Origin: Faecalispora anaeroviscerum
GTDB taxonomy: Bacteria > Bacillota > Clostridia > Oscillospirales > Acutalibacteraceae
DNA length: 64,000 nucleotides
Assembly: GCF_947568225.1 (NCBI RefSeq)
Contig: NZ_CANOOQ010000001.1
Location: 124,001-188,000, forward strand
Direction: 5' to 3'
A model generated the notes under the pieces. That model made no database searches, had not been told where the DNA came from, and was given only the letters and a program-made list of their open reading frames with translations. A program made the translations under genes and the position numbers. This document shows positions 24,591 through 32,171 of the stretch, one piece after another. The stretch's first letter is position 1; each line of letters opens with the position of its first letter.

Positions 24591-24822
24591 GTTTACAAAT
24601 TCTTTCCGCTCTGATGCCCTTATCGGGCCAATAGCCGCCAGTGCTGTAATTCCAGCAAATCAGACCGTTTTCATCCAGCCTCGTACCGTGGGCAACGAGC
24701 GTCCATCCGTCGCTGACGCGCTCCATCAGAGTGCCGGATTCTGTTTTGCCCAGGCATTTGTACTGATCTCCGTTTGAATGATCATAGACGGTTCCTGCTG
24801 TTAGTTCCACATAAGCATCCAT
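24580..24822 (-). CDS. small early phage protein, beta-rich
   Basis: The 80-residue protein (ELTAGTVYDHSNGDQYKCLG, MERVSDGWTLVAHGTRLDEN, then ICWNYSTGGYWPD) looks like a small all-beta unit. A GAAAGGGA binding site lies before ATG 24822. It follows the Ner-like regulator in the early operon. Role unknown. Confidence 0.72.
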   Translation of the reverse strand: MDAYVELTAGTVYDHSNGDQYKCLGKTESGTLMERVSDGWTLVAHGTRLDENGLICWNYSTGGYWPDKGIRAERICKRGS

Positions 24823-24860
24823 TCTGTTTTCCCTTTCTGCCCATCAGGGGGTCATTGCTG

Positions 24861-25082
24861 CTACGCACTGCGATGTTCCGAATATTTCTCTCCGAAAATC
24901 TTTTCGATCTGAGCAATATCCTGATCGCTGAAAGGTCGTTCCCCACGCATTTTAGCAGCCAAGTTTTGGGGCCAGATCCCAATTTTTTTTGCAATTGTTC
25001 TAAGTTCTATTCCTTTAAGAATTGATTGTGCTTTAACCCAAACGCCAAATGGGGTTAAAGGCCGTGGAGTCCTTTGTCCCAC
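24861..25082 (-). CDS. Ner/Cro-like early regulator
   Basis: The 73-residue protein is the first gene of the lytic operon and has a helix-turn-helix: LRTIAKKIGIWPQNLAAKMR followed by FSDQDIAQIEKIFG, as in XRE/Ner-type repressors. In Mu, Ner turns down the early promoter and repressor gene. The GTG start at 25082 is chosen because AGGAGG lies 8 bases before it; a GTG three codons upstream has no spacing to it. Confidence 0.85.
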   Translation of the reverse strand: MGQRTPRPLTPFGVWVKAQSILKGIELRTIAKKIGIWPQNLAAKMRGERPFSDQDIAQIEKIFGEKYSEHRSA

Positions 25083-25112
25083 TTTTTTCACCTCCTGGAT
25101 AATTCTGTTAAA

Positions 25113-25173
25113 TTATCACGGAATCCGATAGACTATAACGTTTTTCTGTGATATTATTTAGTTGTGTTATCAC
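25113..25173. promoter_or_regulatory. operator cluster of the immunity region
   Basis: Three copies of TTATCAC or its complement GTGATA occur at 25113-25119, 25048-type spacing later at 25148-25153, and 25167-25173 (the last as GTGTTATCAC). They lie between the Ner-like gene and the divergent promoters, where a repressor or Ner would act. Confidence 0.6.
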
Positions 25174-25193
25174 TAATCTAATGCAAGTATAAT
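25165..25193 (+). promoter_or_regulatory. repressor promoter
   Basis: TGTTAT (25165-25170), 17 bases, TATAAT (25188-25193). The -35 box overlaps an operator-like GTGTTATCAC, suggesting control by repressor or Ner. It lies back to back with the early promoter. Confidence 0.65.
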
Positions 25194-25214
25194 ACGACAT
25201 ATCGAATTAGTCAA
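25186..25214 (-). promoter_or_regulatory. early lytic promoter
   Basis: Minus strand: TTGACT (25214-25209), a 17-base spacer and TATACT (25191-25186), a near-consensus promoter driving the Ner-like gene and the whole early operon. Its -10 overlaps the -10 of the divergent repressor promoter (25188-25193). Confidence 0.85.
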
Positions 25215-25252
25215 GCATAAAATTGGATAAATCTTATTTTGTTACGAAATGA

Positions 25253-25705
25253 GTGATTTATGTGTACGACAGTACAACAATGTTAAATAAGATATTGCTG
25301 GCGATCGACCAGCGAGGTATAACAGCAAAGGAGTGCCTAATACAGAGCAACGTAAATACCAGCTTCCTTTCAGATTGGAAAAATGGGAAAATAAAATCTC
25401 CACCATTCGATAAGATATATCGGATTTCTGAGTTTCTGAATTTATCGCTTGATCTGCTGGCCGATGATAATGTAACCGATGCAAGAAAACATAATGAAAG
25501 CACCCCGGAGAACCAGCAAACTCTTTTAGAAGATTTTATAAAGCTGGATAAACGCGAACAACAGATTGTTCTTGGTAAAATATCTGAAATGATATATAAT
25601 AAAAAAATGGAAGAGAACTCCGAAAAGCTCTCTCCCAAAGTACTATGGGATTTACTTGCTGATTCAGATCATAAAGATACGTTAGTTTCCAAACACGAAG
25701 ACTAA
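25253..25705 (+). CDS. XRE-family prophage repressor
   Basis: The 150-residue protein has an N-terminal helix-turn-helix (KILLAIDQRGITAKECLIQS, then TSFLSDWKNGKIKSPPFDKI) and a C-terminal helical part (EDFIKLDKREQQIVLGKISE). It is divergent from the early operon and is the likely immunity repressor. There is no S24 peptidase domain, so induction would not go by self-cleavage. Start uncertain: GTG 25253 gives this length, ATG 25280 (MLNKILL) is as plausible, and neither has a good binding site. Confidence 0.85.
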   Translation: MIYVYDSTTMLNKILLAIDQRGITAKECLIQSNVNTSFLSDWKNGKIKSPPFDKIYRISEFLNLSLDLLADDNVTDARKHNESTPENQQTLLEDFIKLDKREQQIVLGKISEMIYNKKMEENSEKLSPKVLWDLLADSDHKDTLVSKHED

Positions 25706-25752
25706 TTTTTTTACCGTGAAATGATTAGCGGTAATCAACAAGGAGGATAAAT

Positions 25753-26220
25753 ATGGGATTATTCAAGAAAGATAAAGGTTATGATTGTAGATTTACAGGA
25801 AAAGTTTCTAATACCACAGGGATGAACGTAATACCGCATGGTATCCTTTTAACTGTATCTTTAAATAACGATTCTATTACCATAGAAAACTCAGATATGT
25901 CATTTACCCTTGAAAAATCACAGATAAAAAGCAGTGGATTTTTCACAGAACAAGATGTTACTTCAAAAAATAAAAGCGTTGTTGGCCGCAGTATCGCCGG
26001 AGGATTGATGTTTGGTGAAATGGGAGCCATTATAGGTGGTCTCTCTGGTGTTGGGAATAAGAATAAAACAATTCATAAGAAATTTATTTTTATTACATAC
26101 CAATCTTCTGATAAGACTGACTGCGGTATTGTTTTTGAGATTGAAGATTACGAGATTCGATCTGCCCTGAAATTTATTGAAATGACAAAAGTAGTTACAG
26201 CAGAGCCGATTAAACTGTAA
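25753..26220 (+). CDS. unknown protein downstream of repressor
   Basis: A 155-residue protein with AGGAGG before ATG 25753, likely co-transcribed with the repressor and so expressed in the lysogen. A Gly-rich hairpin-like stretch (GRSIAGGLMFGEMGAIIGGL, residues about 78-97) may insert in a membrane or pack as a glycine zipper. The rest is beta-rich (PHGILLTVSLNNDSITIENS). The gene is AT-rich. Repressor-linked genes in prophages often give superinfection protection; here that is inference. Confidence 0.75.
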   Translation: MGLFKKDKGYDCRFTGKVSNTTGMNVIPHGILLTVSLNNDSITIENSDMSFTLEKSQIKSSGFFTEQDVTSKNKSVVGRSIAGGLMFGEMGAIIGGLSGVGNKNKTIHKKFIFITYQSSDKTDCGIVFEIEDYEIRSALKFIEMTKVVTAEPIKL

Positions 26221-26455
26221 TGAATTTTTATTCATCAAAATAGTATATTTTTCCAAAAGATATACGAAGATGCTTAATATAACTAATATAGAATTATAAT
26301 TGCAAAAAAGCGCATGAATACTTAATGCGAAGGGCTTCGCATTAATGGGAACAATTGCTTCGCACTTTCGCATCGATTCTTCCTATATTCCCATTAAAAT
26401 TTTATAACAGGCCTTCTACAACTTCGTGGTGTTATAAAAGCAGCTTTAAAAGGCA

Positions 26456-26511
26456 CTTAAAACAAAAGAATCCCCTGTGTAGCGCCATTTTTAGGCGATA
26501 TACAGGGGATT
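26456..26511 (-). terminator. terminator near the phage end
   Basis: Minus strand: GAATCCCCTGTATATCGCC pairs with GGCGCTACACAGGGGATTC around AAAAAT, followed by TTTTGTTTTAAG. The last 16 bases (ATTCTTTTGTTTTAAG) are the same as those after the leader hairpin at 15089-15104. It would stop host transcription entering from mocR. Confidence 0.75.
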
Positions 26512-26589
26512 CCAAATATATCTTTAAAAAGGTTTTTAAAAGCTTTTAAAGGCATAATTAAAGACTTTTCGCAATGACCGATTTAATTA

Positions 26590-26775
26590 TCGTTTAGAAT
26601 CATACCACAAAAATCCGTTTGCACACTAATTACAAAAAACGTTAAAATTCACTGATAAAAACGCTTTTTAAGCCCTAAAAAACGCCAGTCTAAAGCCATT
26701 TTTCACATTTAAACGGCTTTGAACGTTTTTTCACACCTTCCAATAGCTTTTTTGTATTCTCTATCAAAACTCACA
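26590..26775. repeat. phage end region with repeated CGTTTTTT motifs, likely transposase sites
   Basis: Within about 150 bases of the phage end, the core CGTTTTT or its complement occurs five times (near 26636, 26658, 26680, 26725 and, weaker, 26612), with TTTTTCACA twice (26699 and 26727). MuA needs several binding sites near each end. No gene is seen in 26221-26763. The end itself reads TGTGAGTTTT inward. Confidence 0.55.
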
Positions 26776-27837
26776 GCGGGCAAGTATTTTCTGTTCGATC
26801 AATGGTACGGTACATTGGTATCCGGCAAATCTTTTTTGATAGGCCGGGAGCAGCCATGTCGGCAAGATCAGGTAGGCCATTCGCAGGCCGGGGGAGAGCG
26901 CTTTGGAGAACGTGCCGACATAGATGACGCGTTCCTGTTGATCAATGGATTGAAGAGCAGGTATGGGTCGCCCGTTGTAGCGGAATTCACTGTCATAGTC
27001 GTCTTCAATAATGAGATTGTCATGCTCCTGCGCCCAGCGCAGTAATTCTATCCGCTTGTGGATCGGCATTACCGCACCCATTGGGAACTGGTGAGATGGC
27101 GTGACGTAAACCATTCTTGCGGGTGATGATGCCAGTTCGGTTAGCTCAATACCGTCTTTACAAACCGGAATCGGCAATATCTCGAATTCGTTCCTTTGAA
27201 AGATCACACTGGAGCCGTTGTAGCAGGGCTCCTCCATAGCCACCTTTTTATTCGCATAGGGGAATAATTTGATGATAATTTCAAGAGCGGCCTGTGTGCC
27301 GCTGCAAAGAACGATTTGCTCCGGTTTGCAGTTAACACCACGGCTATGATATAAATATTTCATTAGCTGTATTCTGAAATCTCGATCCCCTTGTACATCG
27401 CCCTCTTGGTGGACTTCCTGCGCGTACAGCCCGTCCAGCACATCAGCCATATACTGCCGCCATAGCTTGTGCGGAAAGCTTGCGGCGTCAAGACTTCCAT
27501 ACTGAAAGTTATACTGAATATTTTGGGCCTTATAGCTGGGAGTGAAAATCGAGTCTTTCTTGGCGGTTACTTGTTCTGTGGCGCTCTGGTGAATATCGAA
27601 TTGCAAAATATTGACCACAGATCCAGAACCGGCTTTGCTTTTAATATATCCCTCCAGCGCTAATTGAGCATAGGCATTTTCCACAGTATTGCGTCCTATA
27701 TGCAATTCCTTTGCCAGTGCTCTTGTGGAGGTAATCTGTGTGCCGGCAGGCAATTTTCCCACCAGAATGTCCCGTTTGATTTGTTCGTAAAGCTGCTGAT
27801 AAATCGGCTTGTCGGCTTTATGCTCAATGTGTAGCAT
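26776..27837 (-). pseudogene. mocR/pdxR-like regulator, 3' part cut off by prophage
   Basis: The frame encodes a GntR-type winged helix (DILVGKLPAGTQITSTRALA, residues about 28-47) and an aminotransferase-like domain with FCSGTQAALEIIIKLFP-type motif and the PLP-lysine motif YVGTFSKALSPGLRMAY (about 317). It ends after about 354 host codons at IEQKILAR; MocR proteins run to about 460-480. Then three phage-coded codons and a stop follow. MocR regulators control PLP synthesis or amine catabolism. The missing end should lie beyond the other phage end. Confidence 0.9.
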
Positions 27838-27984
27838 TCACACTTCCTCCATCACAATATTTGCTACCATTATACCATAGGATCGCCTCACTGTATCCTG
27901 CTAAACTTAAAAAAGTGCCTATATGGAGAATGCCGCTTTATATGTTATACTGTCTTTAAAGGAAGAGGAAAGGATTGTATTAAG

Positions 27985-28644
27985 ATGATTAATATTCAAC
28001 AGTGGATGAAACAATATCAAGCAGTAGTTTGTAGGTTGTTCGGCAGCCGGGTGCTTTTTATCGGTCTGCAGGGCAGCTACGGCAGAAATGAGGCGCACGA
28101 AACCAGTGACATCGACGTTGTGATGATTCTGGACACGGTATCACTTTCCGACCTCAAGCAATATAAACAGGCAATAGACACGCTCCCTGAAAGTTCTCAG
28201 ATTTGTGGCTTTGTGTCGGGCAAAGAGGAGCTTGCAGGCTGGTACCGGGCAGATTTATTCCAGTTTTATCACGACACGACGCCCTATTACGGCAGCCTGG
28301 ATTCGATCCTTCCTGAAATATCAAATGCCGATGCCCGCAATGCGGTATGGATGGGTGCCTGCAATCTTTACCATATGTGCAGCCACAATTATTTGCACAG
28401 CGGCCATATGGAAACCGTGAAGGCGCTGTATAAGTCTGCGGCTTTTGTGTTGCAGGCAAAGCATTATGCTGAAACCGGCAGCTATGTCAGAAGCCATATT
28501 GCATTAGAACAGGCGCTAACGGGAGCGGACTTGGAGATTCTGCAATGCGCAAGGCAGCTGCAGTCTGCAGATATTTCCCAGGTTTCTCTGGATCAGTTTT
28601 CGGAACGGATGCTGCAATGGGCACAGAAGCTGATTGTCCACTGA
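27985..28644 (+). CDS. nucleotidyltransferase-domain protein
   Basis: The 219-residue protein has the polymerase-beta-type nucleotidyltransferase motif GSYGRNEAHETSDIDVVMIL (residues 32-51), with both aspartates of the DxD. The C-terminal half is helical, as in aminoglycoside adenylyltransferase-like proteins (ANT/Kanamycin-type fold). The substrate is not known; antibiotic resistance cannot be concluded. It diverges from mocR across a 147-base gap that holds TATACT-type -10 boxes, and it ends before a terminator at 28829. Confidence 0.85.
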   Translation: MINIQQWMKQYQAVVCRLFGSRVLFIGLQGSYGRNEAHETSDIDVVMILDTVSLSDLKQYKQAIDTLPESSQICGFVSGKEELAGWYRADLFQFYHDTTPYYGSLDSILPEISNADARNAVWMGACNLYHMCSHNYLHSGHMETVKALYKSAAFVLQAKHYAETGSYVRSHIALEQALTGADLEILQCARQLQSADISQVSLDQFSERMLQWAQKLIVH

Positions 28645-28828
28645 AAAAGCTCATTGTAATACAAAGATATTTGGAAAAGACCGCCAGACCAAGAGTATCA
28701 GAGTCATGGGGAATTTAGACGGCGTACATCTTGGAAAGCGGGCAGATTCTTCTAATATTACTGGAACACGTTTTAAACTATGATGGTTAGCTCATGAGTA
28801 GAATGAGAAGCCCTATAGTATAATAATC

Positions 28829-28865
28829 AGCAGGCAGGCGTCATAGAAGCCGGCCTGCTTTTCTG
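28829..28865 (+). terminator. intrinsic terminator
   Basis: AGCAGGC pairs with GCCTGCT, with further pairing inside, and is followed by TTTTCTGTT. It ends the nucleotidyltransferase transcript. The 28645-28828 stretch before it shows no gene. Confidence 0.7.
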
Positions 28866-28890
28866 TTACCTCGCCGGAATTTTACCGGTG

Positions 28891-28930
28891 TTGACAATAG
28901 AATGGACGCGTGATATATTTGTATGTACAA
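28891..28930 (+). promoter_or_regulatory. promoter and palindromic operator of marR operon
   Basis: TTGACA (28891-28896), 17 bases, TATATT (28914-28919). The palindrome TTGTATGTACAA (28919-28930) begins in the -10 box and covers the start point, which is a usual site for MarR self-repression. Confidence 0.85.
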
Positions 28931-28947
28931 CCAAAGGAGGAAGCACT

Positions 28948-29403
28948 TTGAACAGAGAACAGAATACGGATCATCAGGACTGCAAGCTCGACGGCTGCCT
29001 GTTCTTTTCAACGACGAAGCTCGCTCGCGAGCTGGGCAGGCTGGCAGATGACGCCTTTTATGAAACGGGGCTGTCCCCGAGCCATGCGGTGCTGCTATAT
29101 GTTGTTAACTTACGAGGAGGAATTCAGCAAAAAGCAATTGGAGAAATGCTTCATTTAACGCCTTCCACCATCACCCGGCTGATTGAAAAGCTGGAACGAA
29201 AAGGTCTTGTGGAAAAACGCCTGGAAGGAAAAAATGTCTATCTTCAAACAACCTCAGACGGTCTGGCGCAACAGGAACGAATTATAGCGTCGTGGAACCA
29301 TCTTCACGAGGAGTATCAAAACATTTTGACAAAAACGGAAACTGCCCGTTTCCTTGAAATCAGCCAAAAACTTTTGGAAAGACTAGAGAGCAAAACAAAA
29401 TAA
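28948..29403 (+). CDS. MarR-family regulator
   Basis: The 151-residue protein has a winged helix: QQKAIGEMLHLTPSTITRLI followed by EKLERKGLVEKRLEGKNVYL. The TTG start at 28948 is chosen for AAAGGAGG seven bases before it; the upstream frame lies within the promoter. It likely controls its own operon with the nitroreductase and flavodoxin-like genes that follow, perhaps in answer to electrophiles or oxidants (inference). Confidence 0.9.
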   Translation: MNREQNTDHQDCKLDGCLFFSTTKLARELGRLADDAFYETGLSPSHAVLLYVVNLRGGIQQKAIGEMLHLTPSTITRLIEKLERKGLVEKRLEGKNVYLQTTSDGLAQQERIIASWNHLHEEYQNILTKTETARFLEISQKLLERLESKTK

Positions 29404-29431
29404 ATATCAATTTTATTGGAGGCTGTTATTT

Positions 29432-29935
29432 ATGGAAGAAATTTTTATGAGAAGAAGTGTCCGCAAATTTAAAGATCAGGCGGTTGAACCCGAGAAAATC
29501 GAAAAACTGCTCCGTGCCGCTATGCAGGCGCCCTCCGCAGCCAATCAGCAGCCATGGGAATTTATTGTAATACAGGATAAAGAGCGGCTGGCGCAGGTGG
29601 CGCAGGCTTCACCTTATGCAAAGCCGGCGGCCGGGTCGGCAGCAACCTTCGTATTACTGGCGGATGAAAACAAATTAAAAATTCCAACCGCCTGGGAACA
29701 GGATATGAGCACGGCTGCGGAAAATATGTTGTTGGAAGCGGTGCATTTGGACCTTGGAGGCGTATGGTTTGGCGTAGCTACGGCTGATTTTGTTGCAGAA
29801 AATGTACGTCAGCTGTTTGAGCTTCCCAAGAATATCCGTCCATTTGCCCTGATTTCTGTTGGGTACCCTGATGGGCAGAAAAACGAGTTTGTTGACCGCT
29901 ACCAGGCAGAGCGTGTGCATTACGAAAAATGGTAA
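29432..29935 (+). CDS. nitroreductase-family protein
   Basis: The 167-residue flavoprotein has the FMN-binding start RRSVRKFKDQAVEPEKIEKL, the motif APSAANQQPWEFIVI and the C-terminal GYPDGQK. Family members reduce nitro compounds, quinones or flavins with NAD(P)H. Short length fits the small nitroreductase class. It follows marR by 28 bases with TTGGAGG before the ATG, so it is likely in the same operon. Confidence 0.92.
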   Translation: MEEIFMRRSVRKFKDQAVEPEKIEKLLRAAMQAPSAANQQPWEFIVIQDKERLAQVAQASPYAKPAAGSAATFVLLADENKLKIPTAWEQDMSTAAENMLLEAVHLDLGGVWFGVATADFVAENVRQLFELPKNIRPFALISVGYPDGQKNEFVDRYQAERVHYEKW

Positions 29936-29951
29936 TTGAGGATAGAATTCA

Positions 29952-30053
29952 TTGCTATTAAAAGTAGTGCCTCAAAATATCATCAAGAAAGATAAAGTGA
30001 ACGAGTTTATCGATCATGCGAAACAGCCACATAATGAGTCGGAGGTAATTTAA
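29952..30053 (+). pseudogene. fragment resembling a quinol monooxygenase (ABM) start
   Basis: A 33-codon frame, TTG 29952 to TAA 30051-30053, reads LLLKVVPQNIIKKDKVNEFI DHAK, split here at residue 20. This is like the first strand and helix of antibiotic-biosynthesis-monooxygenase proteins, which are about 95-100 residues. The rest is absent and no binding site is seen. It may be a deletion remnant; the assignment is tentative. Confidence 0.35.
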
Positions 30054-30428
30054 TTGAATGTATTAGTTGTTACCGGGAGCCCGCGCAAGGGCGGGAATAC
30101 AGAGATTATGGCGGAGGCGTTTGCCGAATCCGCAAAGGCGGCAGGACATCAGGTAACGGTAAGAAAGTTAAGCACGTTAAAGGTCAACCCCTGCCTCGGC
30201 TGTAAATACTGTTTTACGCATGATGGTGTCTGTGTACAAAACGATGATATGAACAGTATTCTGGCGAATCTGCAACAGGCTGACCTGTTGGTATTGGCTT
30301 CACCAATTTATTGGTTTGACGTTTTAAGGAAACAGGCTATGCTAGCCATCCTTGCGATTCTATTTTTCTGCTTATATGTTAGCGAGTACAAACTGTATAT
30401 TACGATACTCTTTCCAAATCAGAAATAG
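30054..30428 (+). pseudogene. flavodoxin-family NADPH-dependent FMN reductase, truncated
   Basis: From TTG 30054 (CGGAGGTAA before it) the frame gives a good iron-sulfur-flavoprotein-type start: MNVLVVTGSPRKGGNTEIMA, CLGCKYCFTHDGVCVQNDDM and LLVLASPIYWFDV. At about 30,326 the similarity ends and a hydrophobic unrelated tail follows to 30428. The family is normally about 190 residues, with a conserved part after YWFDV. So the 3' half was lost or replaced. Confidence 0.8.
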
Positions 30429-30950
30429 AAACTTGGTCTGACTACAAAAGCTTTTGATTCCAGTATGCTCTATTAAAGAGCCATGTGGTATGAATTGTTG
30501 TTTTCCTTATGATCAAAAAAAGAAATAATTTGTACTTTTTATTGGTTTTTCTTAAAAAATGATTTATTGTGCCGATATATATAATATTAAGAATGATTCT
30601 ATCCTTTCTGTTTTAGCATGTAGAGGGAAAAGTGTTTTTGGCGCGTGAGAGTCAGCTCTCCATAAGGAAGAATTTTCATCAGACGTAATGCTGTATTTGT
30701 ATTGGAGATCTATGCAATAAGTTGCAAATAAAACAAAAAGGCCGCGGTTTATTTGAAACCGCGGCCTTTCTATTTGCATATAATTTCGCATTTTCATCTG
30801 GTAACTGTATAATAAAACAAAATAACTCAGAAATATACAGTGCAAACAGAAGTAAAAACAGAGTCCTTAATGATAAAAAGAAGCAAACAAATTGTGATTT
30901 ACTGTGAATCGCCGTCAGAAAAACGGTCAAATAAAGGAGGAGCAATTGAT
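30429..30950. other. AT-rich gene-free stretch before the recombinase
   Basis: No convincing gene is seen. Short coding-like fragments occur (for example a frame ending with EIETWSDYKSF at about 30,455) and point to decayed sequence. The stretch contains the palindromic site at 30737-30769. The junction at about 30,326 marks where foreign or rearranged sequence starts. Confidence 0.5.
30723..30778. repeat. palindromic recombinase-like site, left copy
   Basis: Arms AAAGGCCGCGGTTT and AAACCGCGGCCTTT surround ATTTG (30737-30769). An outer inverted repeat TGCAAATA/TATTTGCA (30723-30778) adds a second layer. The 21-base core (30743-30763) is the exact inverse of the copy at 32144-32164, including the asymmetric centre. 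It could also act as a terminator in both directions. Confidence 0.7.
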
Positions 30951-32108
30951 ATGCCAAGACGAGGAGAAAATATTTATAAACGCAAAGATGGGCGATGGGA
31001 AGGCCGTGTATTGCGGTCTGACGGTAAATATCGATACGTGTATGCAAAGAGCTATAAAGAAGTGAAGGAAAAGAAAAGACTTTTACAGGATTCTGAAGGC
31101 CATGAAAAAAAACACCAGTATAAGACTCATACAACTGCTGATTTATTCAGAGAATGGCTGTTCGGAGGACTTTCTGGCCGGGTTAAGCCCTCAACCTATG
31201 AAAGCTATTACCGCTGCCTGACAAAATACGTCATTCCTTTTTTTGAGAAAAAAGGGAACGAATACATCACTACAGAAAAAGCAAGGGAATTTGTCATACA
31301 GCTACAATACTGTGACTATTTATCCGACTCTTACAAGCGTAAAATACTATCTATTTTTAAAACCGCGCTAAGAAATATCGGAAAAACCTCGGGCGATTTT
31401 GAAGCAATTCTCAAAATGATTACGTTGCCGAAAGCTTCAGGCGGAGTAGTTCAGGTGTTTTCTATGAAAGAGCAGAGATTGATTGAAAAAACGGTGATAG
31501 AATTTAATAACAAAGCGGCCTTGGGCCTGCTTTGCTGCTTCTATACCGGAATCCGTCTGGGAGAAGTGTGCGCTCTGCAGTGGGGCGACATCGATTTTGA
31601 TGCAAAAACTATGTCGGTGATAAGAACTGTTTCACGCATTAAAAACTTTGAGCCTGGCGAAACAAAAACGATTCTTTCGGTCGGTATGCCGAAAAGTCAG
31701 TCATCCATCCGAAAGGTACCGCTTCCTGAATTTTTGCTGGATTTGTGCCGTGAACTCCAAATACATTCCTGCAACGAATCCTGCTATGTGCTTTCGGGAT
31801 CAAGAACCCCTTTTGATCCAAGGGGATATCAAAAGCTGTTTCAGCGAATCCTGAAGCAGGCAGGGGTTAAAAGCCGCAAATTTCATGCGATCAGGCACAC
31901 CTTCGCCACACGTGCATTGGAGCTTGGTGTTGACATTAAAACACTCAGTGAAATTCTGGGACACTCGAGTGTTTCTATCACTCTTAATATTTACGCCCAC
32001 TCTTTATTTGAGCAAAAACAGAAAGCAATTGAAAAATTTAACGCAATGTACCTTCTGCATTCAGAAACGAATACATTCGCCGTCCCTGACTCCGTCATAA
32101 ATGCCTAA
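30951..32108 (+). CDS. tyrosine recombinase / integrase
   Basis: The 385-residue protein starts at ATG 30951 after AAAGGAGGAGC. It has an N-terminal AP2-like arm-binding unit (ENIYKRKDGRWEGRVLRSDG), a SAM-like core-binding domain (about 65-165), and a catalytic domain with R in FYTGIRLGEVCAL, K region KSQSSIRKVPLP, HxxR in FHAIRHTFATR, H in LGHSSVSITLN and Tyr in NIYAHS. All five classical residues are present, so it should be active. It sits alone, between two inverted copies of a 21-base palindrome. No other mobile-element genes are seen. Confidence 0.93.
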   Translation: MPRRGENIYKRKDGRWEGRVLRSDGKYRYVYAKSYKEVKEKKRLLQDSEGHEKKHQYKTHTTADLFREWLFGGLSGRVKPSTYESYYRCLTKYVIPFFEKKGNEYITTEKAREFVIQLQYCDYLSDSYKRKILSIFKTALRNIGKTSGDFEAILKMITLPKASGGVVQVFSMKEQRLIEKTVIEFNNKAALGLLCCFYTGIRLGEVCALQWGDIDFDAKTMSVIRTVSRIKNFEPGETKTILSVGMPKSQSSIRKVPLPEFLLDLCRELQIHSCNESCYVLSGSRTPFDPRGYQKLFQRILKQAGVKSRKFHAIRHTFATRALELGVDIKTLSEILGHSSVSITLNIYAHSLFEQKQKAIEKFNAMYLLHSETNTFAVPDSVINA

Positions 32109-32142
32109 AAAGCAAGAAAACCTGCCATTTTCAGATGAGTCG

Positions 32143-32165
32143 GCGCGGTTTCAAATAAACCGCGA
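32143..32165. repeat. palindromic recombinase-like site, right copy
   Basis: CGCGGTTT and AAACCGCG flank CAAAT (32144-32164). The left copy at 30743-30763 has the same arms with the centre ATTTG, so the pair is in inverted orientation around the recombinase gene. Arms of 7-8 bases around a 5-7 base centre match the layout of tyrosine recombinase core sites. Confidence 0.7.
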
Positions 32166-32171
32166 TTCCAT

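Larger units (their letters stand above)
1..26775 (-). mobile_element. Mu-like transposable prophage (partial, left side beyond window)
   Basis: A continuous block of phage genes, nearly all on the minus strand, begins at the right with a repressor, an early promoter, a MuA-type DDE transposase and a MuB-type ATPase. It proceeds through GemA, Mor, a gp27-type small terminase and head genes to an XkdK/XkdM/XkdP-type contractile tail. The right end lies inside a host mocR gene: the host reading frame stops being MocR-like at about 26,775 and the phage side reads inward from 5'-TG, as Mu ends do. The other end is outside the window. The exact boundary could be 26,773 or 26,775 because the sequence there is TGTG. 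Confidence 0.93.

Noticed and set aside
10530..26545. Recurring TTTAAA-rich motif (for example 10532-10553, 21027-21052, 26443-26462) as a phage-wide binding site
   Set aside because: One copy is inside coding sequence of the MuB-like gene and spacing varies; AT-rich drift and terminator stems explain most copies.
27985..28644. Aminoglycoside adenylyltransferase
   Set aside because: Only the general nucleotidyltransferase motif is clear; the substrate cannot be told from sequence, so no resistance name was given.
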